A stretch of DNA of 64,000 nucleotides, from positions 4,824,001-4,888,000 of the forward strand of contig NZ_JAFBCK010000001.1 in assembly GCF_016907695.1 (NCBI RefSeq), read 5' to 3'. The first letter of the stretch is position 1; each line of letters begins with the position of its first letter. The position numbers and the translations under genes are program-made. Below the pieces are notes generated by a model. It made no database searches and was not told the origin of the DNA. It saw only the letters and a program-made list of their open reading frames with translations. Positions 1-9,549 of the stretch are shown one piece after another. This stretch comes from Actinokineospora baliensis. Its GTDB lineage: Bacteria > Actinomycetota > Actinomycetes > Mycobacteriales > Pseudonocardiaceae.

Positions 1-2890
1 CCTGCGGTGTCTTGCGACCCAGCTCAGCAGCCACCTGCGTGACCAGCGTGACGATCCGCAGCGAGCTCAGGTGCAGGTCCCGCGACAGCGACGTGTCGTC
101 GGTGATCCCCGCCAACTCCAGCTCACACTCGTCGGCCAGCCGAGTCCGCAGCGCCAACAGCGGATCCGCCCCGGTCGTCGCCACGCTCACGGGCGCGGGT
201 TCTCTGTGGACACCACGAGGGGTGATGTCGCCCTCGGCCTCGCACGGGCTGCGCAGGAACGACATGGGCGTGCCCGGCGGCAGACACCGGTCCGAGCGGC
301 GGGCGAACCACGCCGCCCCCGACACCGCGCCAGAGGCGATGAGCGTGGCCGTGGCGATGGCGTGCGTGCGGTCCGACCCACCGCAGTCGAGCGTCACCAC
401 CGGGACCTCAGGGGCGCAGTCAGCTGCCAGGCCACTCAACGTGCGACCGGGCCCGACCTCGACCAACAACCCCACCCGCGCGGCGAGATCGGTGACAGCA
501 TCGCGGAAGCGGACAGGCTCGGTCAGCTGCGCCAGCAACACCTCGCCCAAGTCGGCGTCGGCCAATGGCCCGCCGGTGACCGTGGAGGTCACGGGCTTGC
601 GTGGGCGGTGGAACTCGACCCCGGCCAGCACGGCCCGCATCGGCTCGCGGGCGGCCAGCATCGCGGGGCTGTGGAAGGCGTGGGACACGGTCAACGCGGT
701 CGCGCCGATCCCGGCGGCCGACGCCCGGTCCATGACCGTGGTGATCTCGTCGACCGGGCCGCCGACCGAGGTCCTACGAGGCCCGTTGTCGCAGGCCAGC
801 ACCACCGAGGTCCCCGCAGTGAGCGCGGCGACCTCCGAGGCGGCCACATCCAGTGCGGCCATTGTCGTGGCGGGGCTCCCGTAGTCGGCCATCACCCGGC
901 CGCGCGCGGCAGCCAACTCCAGCGCGGCAGCTGGCTCGAGCGCGCCCGCCCAGACGAGAGCGGAGATCTCACCGAGGCTGTGCCCAACCGCGCCGACCGC
1001 GTCGCACCCCAGGTGGTCCAGCCAGGCCAGGCCCGCCAGCGACTGGCGCACGATGGCCGGTTGGGCCGCTGCGGTGTCGGTGTCACCGGCGCGGATCGCC
1101 GAGGGCGCCGCCGGGATGCCGAACTCCTCGGCCCACGCGGACAGGTCCGGGCGAACCGGGGCGGCCTGGCCGGGGAAGAGCAGGCCCACCTCCGGCGCCG
1201 GACCCCTGGCCAGGGTGAACCCCGCCTTCGCGGCCACGGTCAGCGTCCCGTCCCAGCTGTCCAACCGGGTCGCCGCGGCCACCGCGGCCGCGGCGAGTTC
1301 GGTGGGCCGGGACGCGACCAACGCGCACCGCACGGGAGCGCCGGTTCCGCTGCTGGCTGCAACGTCGTGGAGTTCGGCAGCGCTCAGACCGGCGAACCAG
1401 TCGGAGAGTGACCGCAGCAGGCTGGCCAGCTCGGCCGCGCTGTCCGCGCCGAGAAGCACGATGTCGTACCGCGGTGGCGGGAAGGCCACCGGCTCGACCG
1501 CGGCCATCGTCGGAGCGTCGCTGCCGACGACGACGTGGGAGTTGATGCCCCCGAACCCGAGCGCCGACACCGACGCCATGCGGGTCGCGACCTCCCACGG
1601 CTCCGGTGCGGTCAGCGTCCGCAGCGGGGTAGCGGGGGAGCACAGCACGGGGTGCGGATCGACGCACCCTGTCGTCGTCGGCAGCACCCCCGACCGGACC
1701 GCCATGATCGCCTTGATCAGCCCGGCGACACCCGCGGCGGCCTTGGTGTGCCCGATGTTCGCTTTGACCGACCCCAGCGCCGCCCGCGGACCGCCAGCCC
1801 CGCGCAACCCGGCCAGCGCGGTCAACTCCGCCTCGTCGCCGACCGACGTCCCCGTGCCGTGCCCCTCGACCAGGTCCACAGCGGACGGTGCCACGCCCGC
1901 CATCCGGTACGCGAGGTCCATCGCCCGCCGTTGCCCGGTCGCCGACGGTCGGGTCAACCCACCGGCACCGTCGGCGGACATGCCCCAGCCCGCCAACTCG
2001 GCGTGCACCCGCATACCCCGGCGCCGGGCTTCGTCCACAGTGGTCAGCAGCAGGACGCCGCAACCCTCGCCGGGCAGGAACCCGGTCGGGTCTGCGTCGT
2101 AGACCCGCATCTCGTCGACGCCCAGCACCCCGACCCGCGCGAACCCGACCAGCTCCAGCGGATCGATGCTCAGGTCCACCCCGCCGGCCAGCGCGAACCG
2201 CAGCTCACCGGCGGCGACCGCGCGGGCGGCGTGGATCACCGCCAGAAGGCTCGACGAACACGCACCGTCCACTGTGTACCCGCCGCCGCGCAGGTCGAAG
2301 TGGTTGCCGACCCGGCCCGCGATGGTGTTCGCCAGCGCACCCGCCAGGGTCTCATCGGTCGGCTCCGGGAACCGGCCCTTGACCTCGGCCTCCAGTTCCG
2401 CCAGCACCACCGCGGCGAGTTCATCGGGCACAGAACTCTTGCGCAGCGCGGCAGCGGCGGCCCGTGCCATGAACGGCCACCGGGTGCGCAACTGCGCGGC
2501 ACGGCTGAACTCCCCGCCCAACGAGTTGCCCAGCACCACGCCGACCGACTCGCGCGGCAACGAATCGCCGTCCGGGACGCCCGCGTCGGCCAACGCCTCG
2601 GCCGCGGTCTGCAGCGCCAGCCAGTGCGTGTGGTCGACCGCGCGGTGCACCCCGACCGGCACGCGGAACGCCGACCGGTCGAACTCCCAGTCCCGCAGCA
2701 CCCCGGCGTGGGTCACGTACGTGCGGTCCGGATCGCCGCGTTCCCCCAGGTACGCCGGGGACAACCGGGTCGCGGGGATCCGGCGGAACGCCCGCCGACC
2801 GGTCAGCACGGCCTGCCACAGCTCGTTCGGTGTGTGCGCGTCGGGGTAGTGGCAGGCCAAGCCGACGACGGCGACCTTTGGACCGCTCAC
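1..2890 (-). CDS. pksE: Enediyne-type iterative polyketide synthase, N-terminal 963 residues (runs off left edge)
   Basis: Builds the linear polyene that becomes the enediyne warhead. The frame is open from a GTG at 2890 to the window edge. A ketosynthase shows the active-site run VDGACSSSLLAV (Cys211), EGHGTGT (His344) and NIGHTK (His381). An acyltransferase-like domain follows with GHSLGE (Ser638). Near the edge an acyl-carrier segment with DLHLSSL carries the likely phosphopantetheine Ser (about residue 942). KS-AT-ACP order with no docking domain or loading module is the enediyne PKS plan; the expected KR, DH and terminal PPTase would lie outside the window. The start overlaps the unbU stop (GTGA, positions 2887-2890), so translation is probably coupled. 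The unbU/unbV/unbL neighbours make the enediyne assignment much stronger than the PKS sequence alone. The 9- or 10-membered class cannot be told from this part. Confidence 0.93.
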   Translation of the reverse strand, partial: MSGPKVAVVGLACHYPDAHTPNELWQAVLTGRRAFRRIPATRLSPAYLGERGDPDRTYVTHAGVLRDWEFDRSAFRVPVGVHRAVDHTHWLALQTAAEALADAGVPDGDSLPRESVGVVLGNSLGGEFSRAAQLRTRWPFMARAAAAALRKSSVPDELAAVVLAELEAEVKGRFPEPTDETLAGALANTIAGRVGNHFDLRGGGYTVDGACSSSLLAVIHAARAVAAGELRFALAGGVDLSIDPLELVGFARVGVLGVDEMRVYDADPTGFLPGEGCGVLLLTTVDEARRRGMRVHAELAGWGMSADGAGGLTRPSATGQRRAMDLAYRMAGVAPSAVDLVEGHGTGTSVGDEAELTALAGLRGAGGPRAALGSVKANIGHTKAAAGVAGLIKAIMAVRSGVLPTTTGCVDPHPVLCSPATPLRTLTAPEPWEVATRMASVSALGFGGINSHVVVGSDAPTMAAVEPVAFPPPRYDIVLLGADSAAELASLLRSLSDWFAGLSAAELHDVAASSGTGAPVRCALVASRPTELAAAAVAAATRLDSWDGTLTVAAKAGFTLARGPAPEVGLLFPGQAAPVRPDLSAWAEEFGIPAAPSAIRAGDTDTAAAQPAIVRQSLAGLAWLDHLGCDAVGAVGHSLGEISALVWAGALEPAAALELAAARGRVMADYGSPATTMAALDVAASEVAALTAGTSVVLACDNGPRRTSVGGPVDEITTVMDRASAAGIGATALTVSHAFHSPAMLAAREPMRAVLAGVEFHRPRKPVTSTVTGGPLADADLGEVLLAQLTEPVRFRDAVTDLAARVGLLVEVGPGRTLSGLAADCAPEVPVVTLDCGGSDRTHAIATATLIASGAVSGAAWFARRSDRCLPPGTPMSFLRSPCEAEGDITPRGVHREPAPVSVATTGADPLLALRTRLADECELELAGITDDTSLSRDLHLSSLRIVTLVTQVAAELGRKTPQ

Positions 2891-3843
2891 GCCGGTACCC
2901 GACCGCGCGCGCGGGCCACCAGCAGGACACCGCCGCGCAACAGGCAGGTGATCACGAGGGCGAAGAACAGGCCGAAGACGATCCCGAACGACACCAGCAC
3001 TCCGTAGACCGCGGCCGTGGTGAGGCCGAAGATGACCTGGCCGCGGCGGCTGGTCGGGGTGGAGCCGGGGTCGGTGATCATGTAGTTGGTGAACAGGATG
3101 AACGCCACGCCCGTCATCGGCAGCAGCGCGCCGACCAACGCGTGGTCGAGCAGCAGCCACCGCACCAGCGCCTGCAGCACGAACCCGCCCACCCACGCCA
3201 TGATCAGCGGGACCTTCTTGGTCAGCCCGGCGTTGAGCATCGTGCCCAGCATCAGGATGCCCACCGGGATCAGCCACGACAGCGCGCCGTGCAGCCAGTT
3301 CGTGAAGTGGTACGGCGGAGCGATGCCCACCCAGCCGAACACCACCAGCGTGACCGCGATGCCGGTGTTCGACGGGTTGAGCACGTGCCGGAGCCTGCCC
3401 TTGATCCGCAGCCGCACCACGTACTTGCTGGCGTTGCTGACCACGACCGCGAACAGGTACGGCCAGAGCGTGGCGTTGCCGTAGAGGAGCATCGCGCACG
3501 CCAAAGCCCCGATGTGGGCGGGCAAGAGGAACACGGCCAACGCGCGCAGGCTCCCGGCGTACTCCGGGGTGCGGTCGTGCGCCCAGGCGTCCAGGGCCTC
3601 CAGGCCGAGAGCGGAGGCGTAGCCGACCAGCAAGCACACGATCGGCGTGATCGGCGCCTGCTCGAACCCGAACAGCAGGTGGCCGAGGATGGTGAACGCC
3701 GTGATCGACATGGCGAACCGCTGCAGCGCCAACACCCTCGGGTCGCGCTTGGGCTTGTCCGCCACCGGGGTCGGCTCGGCGACGCCGAGGGGGTGGACAC
3801 CGTTGGGGTGGACCAGCGTGGACTTGGTGATGTCGGTGGTCAT
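2887..3843 (-). CDS. unbU: Enediyne biosynthesis membrane protein UnbU
   Basis: 318-residue integral membrane protein of the conserved enediyne cassette, related to the RnfD/NqrB-type membrane fold. About eight to ten hydrophobic spans are visible after a polar N-terminus, including YASALGLEALDAWAHDRTPE followed by alternating membrane segments. Glycine- and proline-rich loops such as NPSNTGIAVTL and MITDPGSTPTSRRGQV are typical of RnfD-like proteins. Its exact biochemical role in enediyne formation is not established; a redox or transport role is inference. The ATG overlaps the unbV stop by 4 bp (3840-3843) and its stop overlaps the pksE start, placing it in one coupled minus-strand operon. 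Confidence 0.92.
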   Translation of the reverse strand: MTTDITKSTLVHPNGVHPLGVAEPTPVADKPKRDPRVLALQRFAMSITAFTILGHLLFGFEQAPITPIVCLLVGYASALGLEALDAWAHDRTPEYAGSLRALAVFLLPAHIGALACAMLLYGNATLWPYLFAVVVSNASKYVVRLRIKGRLRHVLNPSNTGIAVTLVVFGWVGIAPPYHFTNWLHGALSWLIPVGILMLGTMLNAGLTKKVPLIMAWVGGFVLQALVRWLLLDHALVGALLPMTGVAFILFTNYMITDPGSTPTSRRGQVIFGLTTAAVYGVLVSFGIVFGLFFALVITCLLRGGVLLVARARGRVPA

Positions 3844-5735
3844 CGGGTCGCCACCTCTCCGTTGGGCCGCAGCACGATCCGGTGGTGCCCCTCGGTCAGC
3901 TCGACCGGGGCGCGGTGCAGGCCAGCGGCGTCTCGCCAGGTCACCTCACCGGTGACCGATCCGCCCTGCGGCAGCGCGACGTGCAGTTGGGCACCGGAGG
4001 CGCCCGCGTGCCCGTTGGCCGGGTACAGCTGGGACTTCTGCGCCGGTACCCCCGCGGTGGCGGGGACCTCGACCTGGGCACCGATCGCCGGGGCGCCGCT
4101 GGGGAAGACGAACTCGAGGTCGGCGGCCGGTGGCGCACCGGTCGCGGTGTTGAGCAGCAGCGTCGAGTCGGCGAACTGGTTGGCCACCACCATGTCCAGC
4201 AGCCCGTCGCCGTTGACGTCACCGAGGGCGAACCCCCGCGAGGGCGCCGGTTGGGTCATCGTCAACTTCCCGGCGAGGTCGACGTAGCGGTCGCCCGGGC
4301 CGTCGACCCAGAACCGGTTGGCGTCGCGGGTGCCGGACAGGTCGTCGCCCGGCCCGAAGTTCGGCCAGGACACCGGGTGCTTGAGCAACTCGGCGTTGCC
4401 CATGGCCAACTCCTGCAGCAGCGCCCACCGGTCCCGGCCGCTCTCACCGAGGACGAACCCGGTGGCCTGGGTGAGCTCGTCGGTGCCGTCGTTGTTGAAG
4501 TCGCCCGCCTTGATGTCCCACGACCAGCCGCTGTGCGCGATGCCCCTGCGTTGGCTGTGCTCGGTGTAGGGGGCTGTGCCCGCGCGCAAGTCTTCGACCG
4601 TCCCGTCGGGGGTGAACAGGAGGTTGCTCTCGTGCAGGGCGTAATCCTCGGTGATGTTGCTGACCACGATGTCGGGAAGACCGGTGCCGTTGGGATAGGT
4701 GTAGGTCACGCCCATGCCCTTGAACGAGTCGCGGCCGAGCACCTCCGACTTCGGCGTGACCATGTCGCGCGCCCCGTCGGCCACGGTGAACCGGACCTTG
4801 CCCGGCGTGGACCTGTTGACCAGCAACGTGTCCGGGCCGAAGTCGTTGGCCAGGTACATCGAGGGCAACCCGTCGCCGGTCAGGTCCTGCATGCCCACCG
4901 CGAGCACCCACCCGCGCAGCGCGTCGGCGGGCAGGTCGGCGCTGACGTCGGTGATCCGCGGCTTCTCACCGGGCACACCGGTCGGCTTGGCCAGCAGCAC
5001 CCGGCTGGGACCGGCGTTGGCCGCGTCGCCCATGCCGTCCTGCATCGCCATGCGCTCGTCGTCGGCCGCCTGCGGGTCGAGGACCTTGGCGCCGTCGGGG
5101 AAGTAGTTGCCCACCACGATGTCCAGGTCACCAGACCCGTCGAGGTCGGCGACGTTGAGCGCGGTCGTGTTCCACACCTGCATCGGCTCGACCAGCTCCG
5201 CGCCGCGGAAGTGCTCGGCGGCGGGCCGCTGGCCGGGGGCGGCCTGGTTGAGGAACAGGACGGGGGAGCGGCCCCAGTAGTAGACGATGATGTCCGTGGC
5301 GCCGTCGGCGTTGATGTCGGCGGGCACGCAGCCCATCGGCGCCATCGTCGAGTCGTAGCGGTCCGGACGCAGCTCGAACGCCGGGTACCGCTCACCACCG
5401 GACTCGGGCACCGGCGAGATCCGCACCGAGTCGTCGCGCGGGTCGACCAGGCACAGGTCGCCGGGGCGGCCCAGTCCGCGCAGATCCGTCAACGCGACCG
5501 CGGCCCCCACAGCAGAGATCCACGACTGGATGCCGACCAGGCCGGGCTGCACCTGGCGGACGTGGCGCGCCCCGGCGGGGGCGGTGTTGACCGCGATCTG
5601 GCGGAACCCGAAGCGGCTCGCCAGTGAGTCCTGGTCGGCCTGGCTGGTCTCCGGCAACGCCGTGACCAGCCCCGCGGCCACGCACAGCGCGACCGCGACG
5701 ACAGCGCTCGTGGAGCGCCGGATAGTTCCGGGCAT
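3840..5735 (-). CDS. unbV: Enediyne biosynthesis protein UnbV (FG-GAP/ASPIC repeat protein, CRTAC1-like)
   Basis: 631-residue exported or membrane-anchored beta-propeller protein. An N-terminal hydrophobic signal (AVVAVALCVAAGLVTALP) is followed by repeated calcium-binding FG-GAP/VCBS motifs: DINADGATDI, DLDGSGDLDIVVGN, DFNNDGTDEL and DVNGDGLLDMVVAN. The last about 90 residues match the ASPIC/UnbV C-terminal domain, including an ANGHAGASG-type turn. The family is one of the conserved enediyne-associated genes; its catalytic function is unknown. The ATG at 5735 has an agagg-like ribosome site. About 60 bp separate it from the unbL stop upstream, and it overlaps unbU downstream. Confidence 0.92.
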   Translation of the reverse strand: MPGTIRRSTSAVVAVALCVAAGLVTALPETSQADQDSLASRFGFRQIAVNTAPAGARHVRQVQPGLVGIQSWISAVGAAVALTDLRGLGRPGDLCLVDPRDDSVRISPVPESGGERYPAFELRPDRYDSTMAPMGCVPADINADGATDIIVYYWGRSPVLFLNQAAPGQRPAAEHFRGAELVEPMQVWNTTALNVADLDGSGDLDIVVGNYFPDGAKVLDPQAADDERMAMQDGMGDAANAGPSRVLLAKPTGVPGEKPRITDVSADLPADALRGWVLAVGMQDLTGDGLPSMYLANDFGPDTLLVNRSTPGKVRFTVADGARDMVTPKSEVLGRDSFKGMGVTYTYPNGTGLPDIVVSNITEDYALHESNLLFTPDGTVEDLRAGTAPYTEHSQRRGIAHSGWSWDIKAGDFNNDGTDELTQATGFVLGESGRDRWALLQELAMGNAELLKHPVSWPNFGPGDDLSGTRDANRFWVDGPGDRYVDLAGKLTMTQPAPSRGFALGDVNGDGLLDMVVANQFADSTLLLNTATGAPPAADLEFVFPSGAPAIGAQVEVPATAGVPAQKSQLYPANGHAGASGAQLHVALPQGGSVTGEVTWRDAAGLHRAPVELTEGHHRIVLRPNGEVATR

Positions 5736-5795
5736 GGCAACCTCTCGGGATCGGCCGCGGTCCGCGGCCGGGTGACGGGGGCGCTGTGTCGGGGA

Positions 5796-6758
5796 TCAGG
5801 CCTGGGTGCTCAGGACTCTGGTCCGCTCGCGCCAGTCGAGGTACGCGGAGATGTCGGTGCGCTCGCCCAGGTCCTCGGCGGTGCGATCGGCCCACGTGGA
5901 CGCTTCGGCGGGGGTGGTGCCGACGAGGCGTTCGCAGGCCAGCGCGGTGTGCGTGGGCACGATCCCGGACCGGACCCGGGCGGTCGCGCCGAACACGACG
6001 CCCTGCCGCAGGTGTCCCAGGTGGCCGCCCGCGTGCTCGCGCAGCGTGTCCAACTCGGCGGCGGGCACCCCACCGGCGTAGGCGCTGGCGAGACCGACGC
6101 CGCTCCACAGCGCCGCTCTCGCCGTGGCGGGCGCCTCGGCGATCACCTCGCGCAGGTCATCCGGGTCGCCCGCGGTCATGAACCACAACGCCCGGCCCGA
6201 GCCTGCGAGCCGGATCTGGCGCACCGGGTCGGTCCCGGCGCGTTCGGCGCGGCGGCGCAAGGCGCGGCGGCCACCGAAGAACACCTCGGCGAACCCCGCG
6301 CCGTCGTAGGCCAACCACCGCAACAGCGGCGTGTCGGTCATCCGCACCGGGAACGGAAGTCTGCTGACCGCCAGCGCCCACCCCGCGCCGACGTGGATCA
6401 GGTGCGGGTAGTCCGCGCCGGACTCGGCGAGCAGCGCCGCGACCGAACGTCCCCGCGTGAAGACGTCGCGCTGTCCGGCCCACATCGCCGCGCCCTCGTG
6501 GGCGAAGCCGCGCTCCTCGGCGGGCAGCGTGTCGACCGCGTCGCGCACCCGGGGCCAGTGCGCGGCGGCGAGGTTGTAGCCGGTGAGGAACGACCGGGCG
6601 TGCCGCTCCAGCCGTTCGCGCGGCCCCGGTCGGTCCACCCGGAACCCCCGGCGGCCGAAGTCGGCCATGCCGAGCGGCAGCCGGGGGGCCAGGCCGCGAC
6701 CGCGGCTGGGGGCGTCGACGACGCCGGGCCGGTCCGCGGAACCGTGCTGAGTGCTCAT
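5796..6758 (-). CDS. unbL: Enediyne biosynthesis protein UnbL (DUF1702 family)
   Basis: 320-residue soluble protein of the DUF1702/UnbL family found almost only in enediyne clusters; enzymatic role unknown. The family-like N-terminus (LGMADFGRRGFRVDRPGPR then LERHARSFLTGYNLA) precedes the conserved phrase ERGFAHEGAAMW and a C-terminal helix-rich half. The frame stays open far upstream on this strand. The ATG at 6758 was chosen because homology starts right after it and the upstream stretch is antisense to the cysteine desulfurase gene. First gene of the unbL-unbV-unbU-pksE operon and divergent from the sulfur operon. Confidence 0.9.
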   Translation of the reverse strand: MSTQHGSADRPGVVDAPSRGRGLAPRLPLGMADFGRRGFRVDRPGPRERLERHARSFLTGYNLAAAHWPRVRDAVDTLPAEERGFAHEGAAMWAGQRDVFTRGRSVAALLAESGADYPHLIHVGAGWALAVSRLPFPVRMTDTPLLRWLAYDGAGFAEVFFGGRRALRRRAERAGTDPVRQIRLAGSGRALWFMTAGDPDDLREVIAEAPATARAALWSGVGLASAYAGGVPAAELDTLREHAGGHLGHLRQGVVFGATARVRSGIVPTHTALACERLVGTTPAEASTWADRTAEDLGERTDISAYLDWRERTRVLSTQA

Positions 6759-7109
6759 GGTGTTCTCATCTCTGGCTCGCCGAGCGCGGCGGAGAACAAA
6801 CTTAGAGAATAGGTAGTGACCAGGCCCGATCTTGCCCCCGTCGCGCTGTCCCATGTCAAGGGGGTCGCCGGGGGGTTCGCCCGTTCGTATCAGATATCCA
6901 GGACTTCCTTTCCCCCACGGATTGTCGCGTCCGCGACTATGTCGGTCCTGACTTCGGTGGTAAGCTCGCCGACGGCGACCGGGTGGGTTGCCGTCTCCTT
7001 TGTGCACGGCGGGCTGGTGAGCGTGAGACCGGTCCGGTGGTCCCGGCATGCCCGAAACGGCCGTGCCGGGTGGTCCGAGGTGAACATCCGAGGCGAAACA
7101 GGAGTGTGC
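6759..7109. promoter_or_regulatory. Divergent control region between enediyne cassette and sulfur operon
   Basis: About 350 bp without a supportable gene. It contains an AT-richer stretch next to unbL (around 6795-6815) that could hold the unbL promoter, and a perfect 6-2-6 inverted repeat GTCGCG-tc-CGCGAC at 6924-6937, a candidate operator. A caggag ribosome site at about 7099-7104 precedes the desulfurase ATG. Shared control of both directions is inference. Confidence 0.45.
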
Positions 7110-8399
7110 ATGGTCGACCTGGTGGACACCGCGCCCCGAAGTCGGGTCGCCCCCGGGGAATCGGTGCGACCGGACTTCCCCATCCTGGCCACCCGGGTCG
7201 GGTCGAGACCGCTGGTGTACCTGGACAACGCGGCCACAGCGCAGAAACCGCGCCGGGTGCTCGACGCGATCACCGACCACTACACCGGCGCCAACGCCAA
7301 CGTCGGCCGCGGCTACTACCAGCTCAGCCACCTCGCCACCGACGTCTACGAACAGGCCCGCGCCACCGTCCAAGCCGCGATCGGCGCCGAGCACGCCGAC
7401 GAGGTCGTGTTCGTGCCGGGCACCACCGCCGCGGTGAACCTGCTGGTCGACACCTTCGGCCGGGACGTGCTGCGCGCGGGCGACGAGGTCGTGGTCACCG
7501 GCATGGAGCACAACTCGAACCTGTTGCCCTGGCGGCGGTTGTGCGAATCGGTCGGCGCGGAACTGGTGATCGTCCCGGCGGACGACACGGGCCGGGTCAC
7601 GGCTGAGGCTTTCGACGCGGCGCTCGGTCCCAAGACCAGGCTGGCCGCGGTCACGCACGTGTCCAACGTCCTCGGCACGGTCAACCCGGTGCGGGACATG
7701 GTTACCAGCGCCCACCGCCGCAAGATCCCGGTGGTGGTCGACGGCGCGCAGGCCGTGCCGCACCGCCAGGTCGACGTGCGTGAGCTGGGCGCGGACTTCT
7801 ACGTGTTCTCCGGGCACAAGATGTACGGGCCCATGGGCATCGGGGTCCTCTACGGGCGCCGCGAGCTGCTGCATTCGCTGCAGCCGTACCAGGTCGGCGG
7901 CGGCACGGTGAAGGGGATCAGCCTCACCGAACCGGTCCGCTACGTGCCTGTCCCGGCCCGGTTGGAGGCGGGGACACCGCACATCGCGGGCGCGGTAGGC
8001 CTCGCAGCGGCGTTCGACTACCTCGCCGACCTCGGGTGGGACGCGATCCGCGCGCACGACGAAGTGCTGGTGCGGGCGGCGGTCACCGCCGTGTCGGAGA
8101 TCCCGGGCGTGCGGGTCGTCGGAGACCCGGCGGCGGACCCGAGCGGCATCGTGTCCATTGTGGTCGACGGCATCCACCCCTACGACGTCGGCGGACACCT
8201 GGACGCGCACGGGATCGCTGTGCGCAGCGGGGTGCACTGCGCGAACACCTTCGTCGACACCTTCGGCGTGGTAGGCACCGTGCGACTGTCCTTCGGGATC
8301 TACAACACTGAAGCCGAGGTGGCTCTTGTGCGGGAGGCGCTGTCCACCGTCAAACCCGGGTTCTGGACCGCCGAGCACCCCACCGAGCGGTTCCTCTGA
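7110..8399 (+). CDS. SufS-like PLP-dependent cysteine desulfurase
   Basis: 429-residue class V aminotransferase-fold enzyme that releases sulfur from cysteine as a protein persulfide. Seen: N-terminal VYLDNAATAQKP, cofactor-binding VTGMEHNSNLLPW and VVDGAQAVPH, PLP lysine in FSGHKMYGP (Lys237), and persulfide cysteine in RSGVHCANTF (Cys377), the layout of SufS (group II) rather than NifS. The ORF is open further upstream, but the ATG at 7110 has an RBS and begins the homologous part. There is no SufU or SufBCD beside it, so a role in housekeeping Fe-S assembly is less likely than a dedicated sulfur supply. Its TGA overlaps the next ATG by one base (TGATG). Confidence 0.88.
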   Translation: MVDLVDTAPRSRVAPGESVRPDFPILATRVGSRPLVYLDNAATAQKPRRVLDAITDHYTGANANVGRGYYQLSHLATDVYEQARATVQAAIGAEHADEVVFVPGTTAAVNLLVDTFGRDVLRAGDEVVVTGMEHNSNLLPWRRLCESVGAELVIVPADDTGRVTAEAFDAALGPKTRLAAVTHVSNVLGTVNPVRDMVTSAHRRKIPVVVDGAQAVPHRQVDVRELGADFYVFSGHKMYGPMGIGVLYGRRELLHSLQPYQVGGGTVKGISLTEPVRYVPVPARLEAGTPHIAGAVGLAAAFDYLADLGWDAIRAHDEVLVRAAVTAVSEIPGVRVVGDPAADPSGIVSIVVDGIHPYDVGGHLDAHGIAVRSGVHCANTFVDTFGVVGTVRLSFGIYNTEAEVALVREALSTVKPGFWTAEHPTERFL

Positions 8400-9529
8400 T
8401 GCGGTTCGCCACCCGCGTGGTCCACAGTGGACATGACGTCACCGGGCCGTACGGAGACATCGTGCCGCCCGTGCACATCGCGACCACCTACGACCGCTTC
8501 GCCCAGGACCCGCCGCGCTACTTCTACTCCCGCGGCGAGAACCCGACGGTCGAGGCGCTGGAGACCTGCCTGGCCGCCGTCGAGGGCGCCCGGCACTGCA
8601 CCGTGTACTCCTCCGGCCAGGCCGCGGCCACCACCGCGCTGTCGCTGCTCTCACCCGGCCAACGCCTGGTGTGCTGCGACGACGTCTACGGCGGCACCCA
8701 CGCCCTGATCACCGGACTGCGCCGCTACGGGATCATCGTCGACCAGGTGGACCTGTCCGACCTGGACCGCGCTCGCGCCGCCCTGGCCGGGGACGTCGCC
8801 ATGGTCTGGGTGGAAACGCCCACCAACCCGCTGCTCAAAGTCATCGACATCGCCGAGGTGTCCCGGCTCGCCCACGAGCGCGGCGCCGTGGTGGTCGTCG
8901 ACAACACCTTCGCCGGTCCCGCACTGCAGCGGCCGCTGCGCTGGGGCGCGGACGTCAGCCTGCACAGCACCACCAAGTTCGTCGCGGGCCACTCCGACGT
9001 CCTCGGCGGCGCCCTCGTCTGCGACGACCCGGACCTGCACCAGGCCTTCATCCAGCACCGCACGGTCGCGGGCAACGTACCCAGCGGCCTCGACTGCTTC
9101 CTCGTCCACCGCGGCGTCAAGACGCTGTCCGTGCGCGTCGAACGCCAGGTCCGCACCGCGCGCACCTTGGTCGACCTGCTGCTCGACACCCCGGGCGTCA
9201 CCCAGGTGCGCTACCCGGGACTTGCCGATCACCCTGGTCACGAGATCGCCGCCCGCCAGCTGTCCGCGCCCGGCTCGATCATCGCGTTCCGCTACTCCGG
9301 CGTCGTGGAGAAGCTACTCGCGGGCACGACCCTGTTCGCCTGCGCGGTGAGCCTGGGCGGGGTGCGCTCGCTCATCGAGTGCCCCGCCATGATGACCCAC
9401 CGCCCGATCCCCGCGGCCGACCGCGCCGCCGCGGGCATCACCGACGACCTCATCCGGCTCTCGGTCGGCATCGAGGACGCCGAGGACCTCGTCGAGGACC
9501 TCACCACCGCCCTGGCAGCGGGTCTGTGA
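8399..9529 (+). CDS. Cystathionine gamma-synthase/lyase or methionine gamma-lyase family PLP enzyme
   Basis: 376-residue Cys/Met-metabolism PLP enzyme of usual length. It contains the YSRGENPT substrate loop, SSGQAAATTAL, DDVYGGTH with the stacking Tyr, the cofactor Asp in VVDNTFAGP, and the Schiff-base lysine in HSTTKFVAGHSDVLGG (Lys193). C-terminal SLGGVRSLIECPAMMTH is also typical. Lyase and synthase activities cannot be separated from sequence. A member of this family, CalE6, is encoded in the calicheamicin enediyne cluster, which is relevant to the genes next door. Translation is coupled to the desulfurase (one-base overlap). Confidence 0.88.
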   Translation: MRFATRVVHSGHDVTGPYGDIVPPVHIATTYDRFAQDPPRYFYSRGENPTVEALETCLAAVEGARHCTVYSSGQAAATTALSLLSPGQRLVCCDDVYGGTHALITGLRRYGIIVDQVDLSDLDRARAALAGDVAMVWVETPTNPLLKVIDIAEVSRLAHERGAVVVVDNTFAGPALQRPLRWGADVSLHSTTKFVAGHSDVLGGALVCDDPDLHQAFIQHRTVAGNVPSGLDCFLVHRGVKTLSVRVERQVRTARTLVDLLLDTPGVTQVRYPGLADHPGHEIAARQLSAPGSIIAFRYSGVVEKLLAGTTLFACAVSLGGVRSLIECPAMMTHRPIPAADRAAAGITDDLIRLSVGIEDAEDLVEDLTTALAAGL

Positions 9530-9549
9530 CCCAACCCGAAAGGACGACG

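Noticed and set aside
71..3007. Long plus-strand open frames (446 and 490 residues) across the PKS region
   Set aside because: They are arginine/glycine/histidine-rich antisense frames of pksE; the minus frame carries KS, AT and ACP motifs.
7110..8399. Housekeeping SUF Fe-S assembly locus
   Set aside because: The desulfurase is SufS-like but sufB, sufC, sufD and sufU are absent; its partners are other sulfur enzymes.
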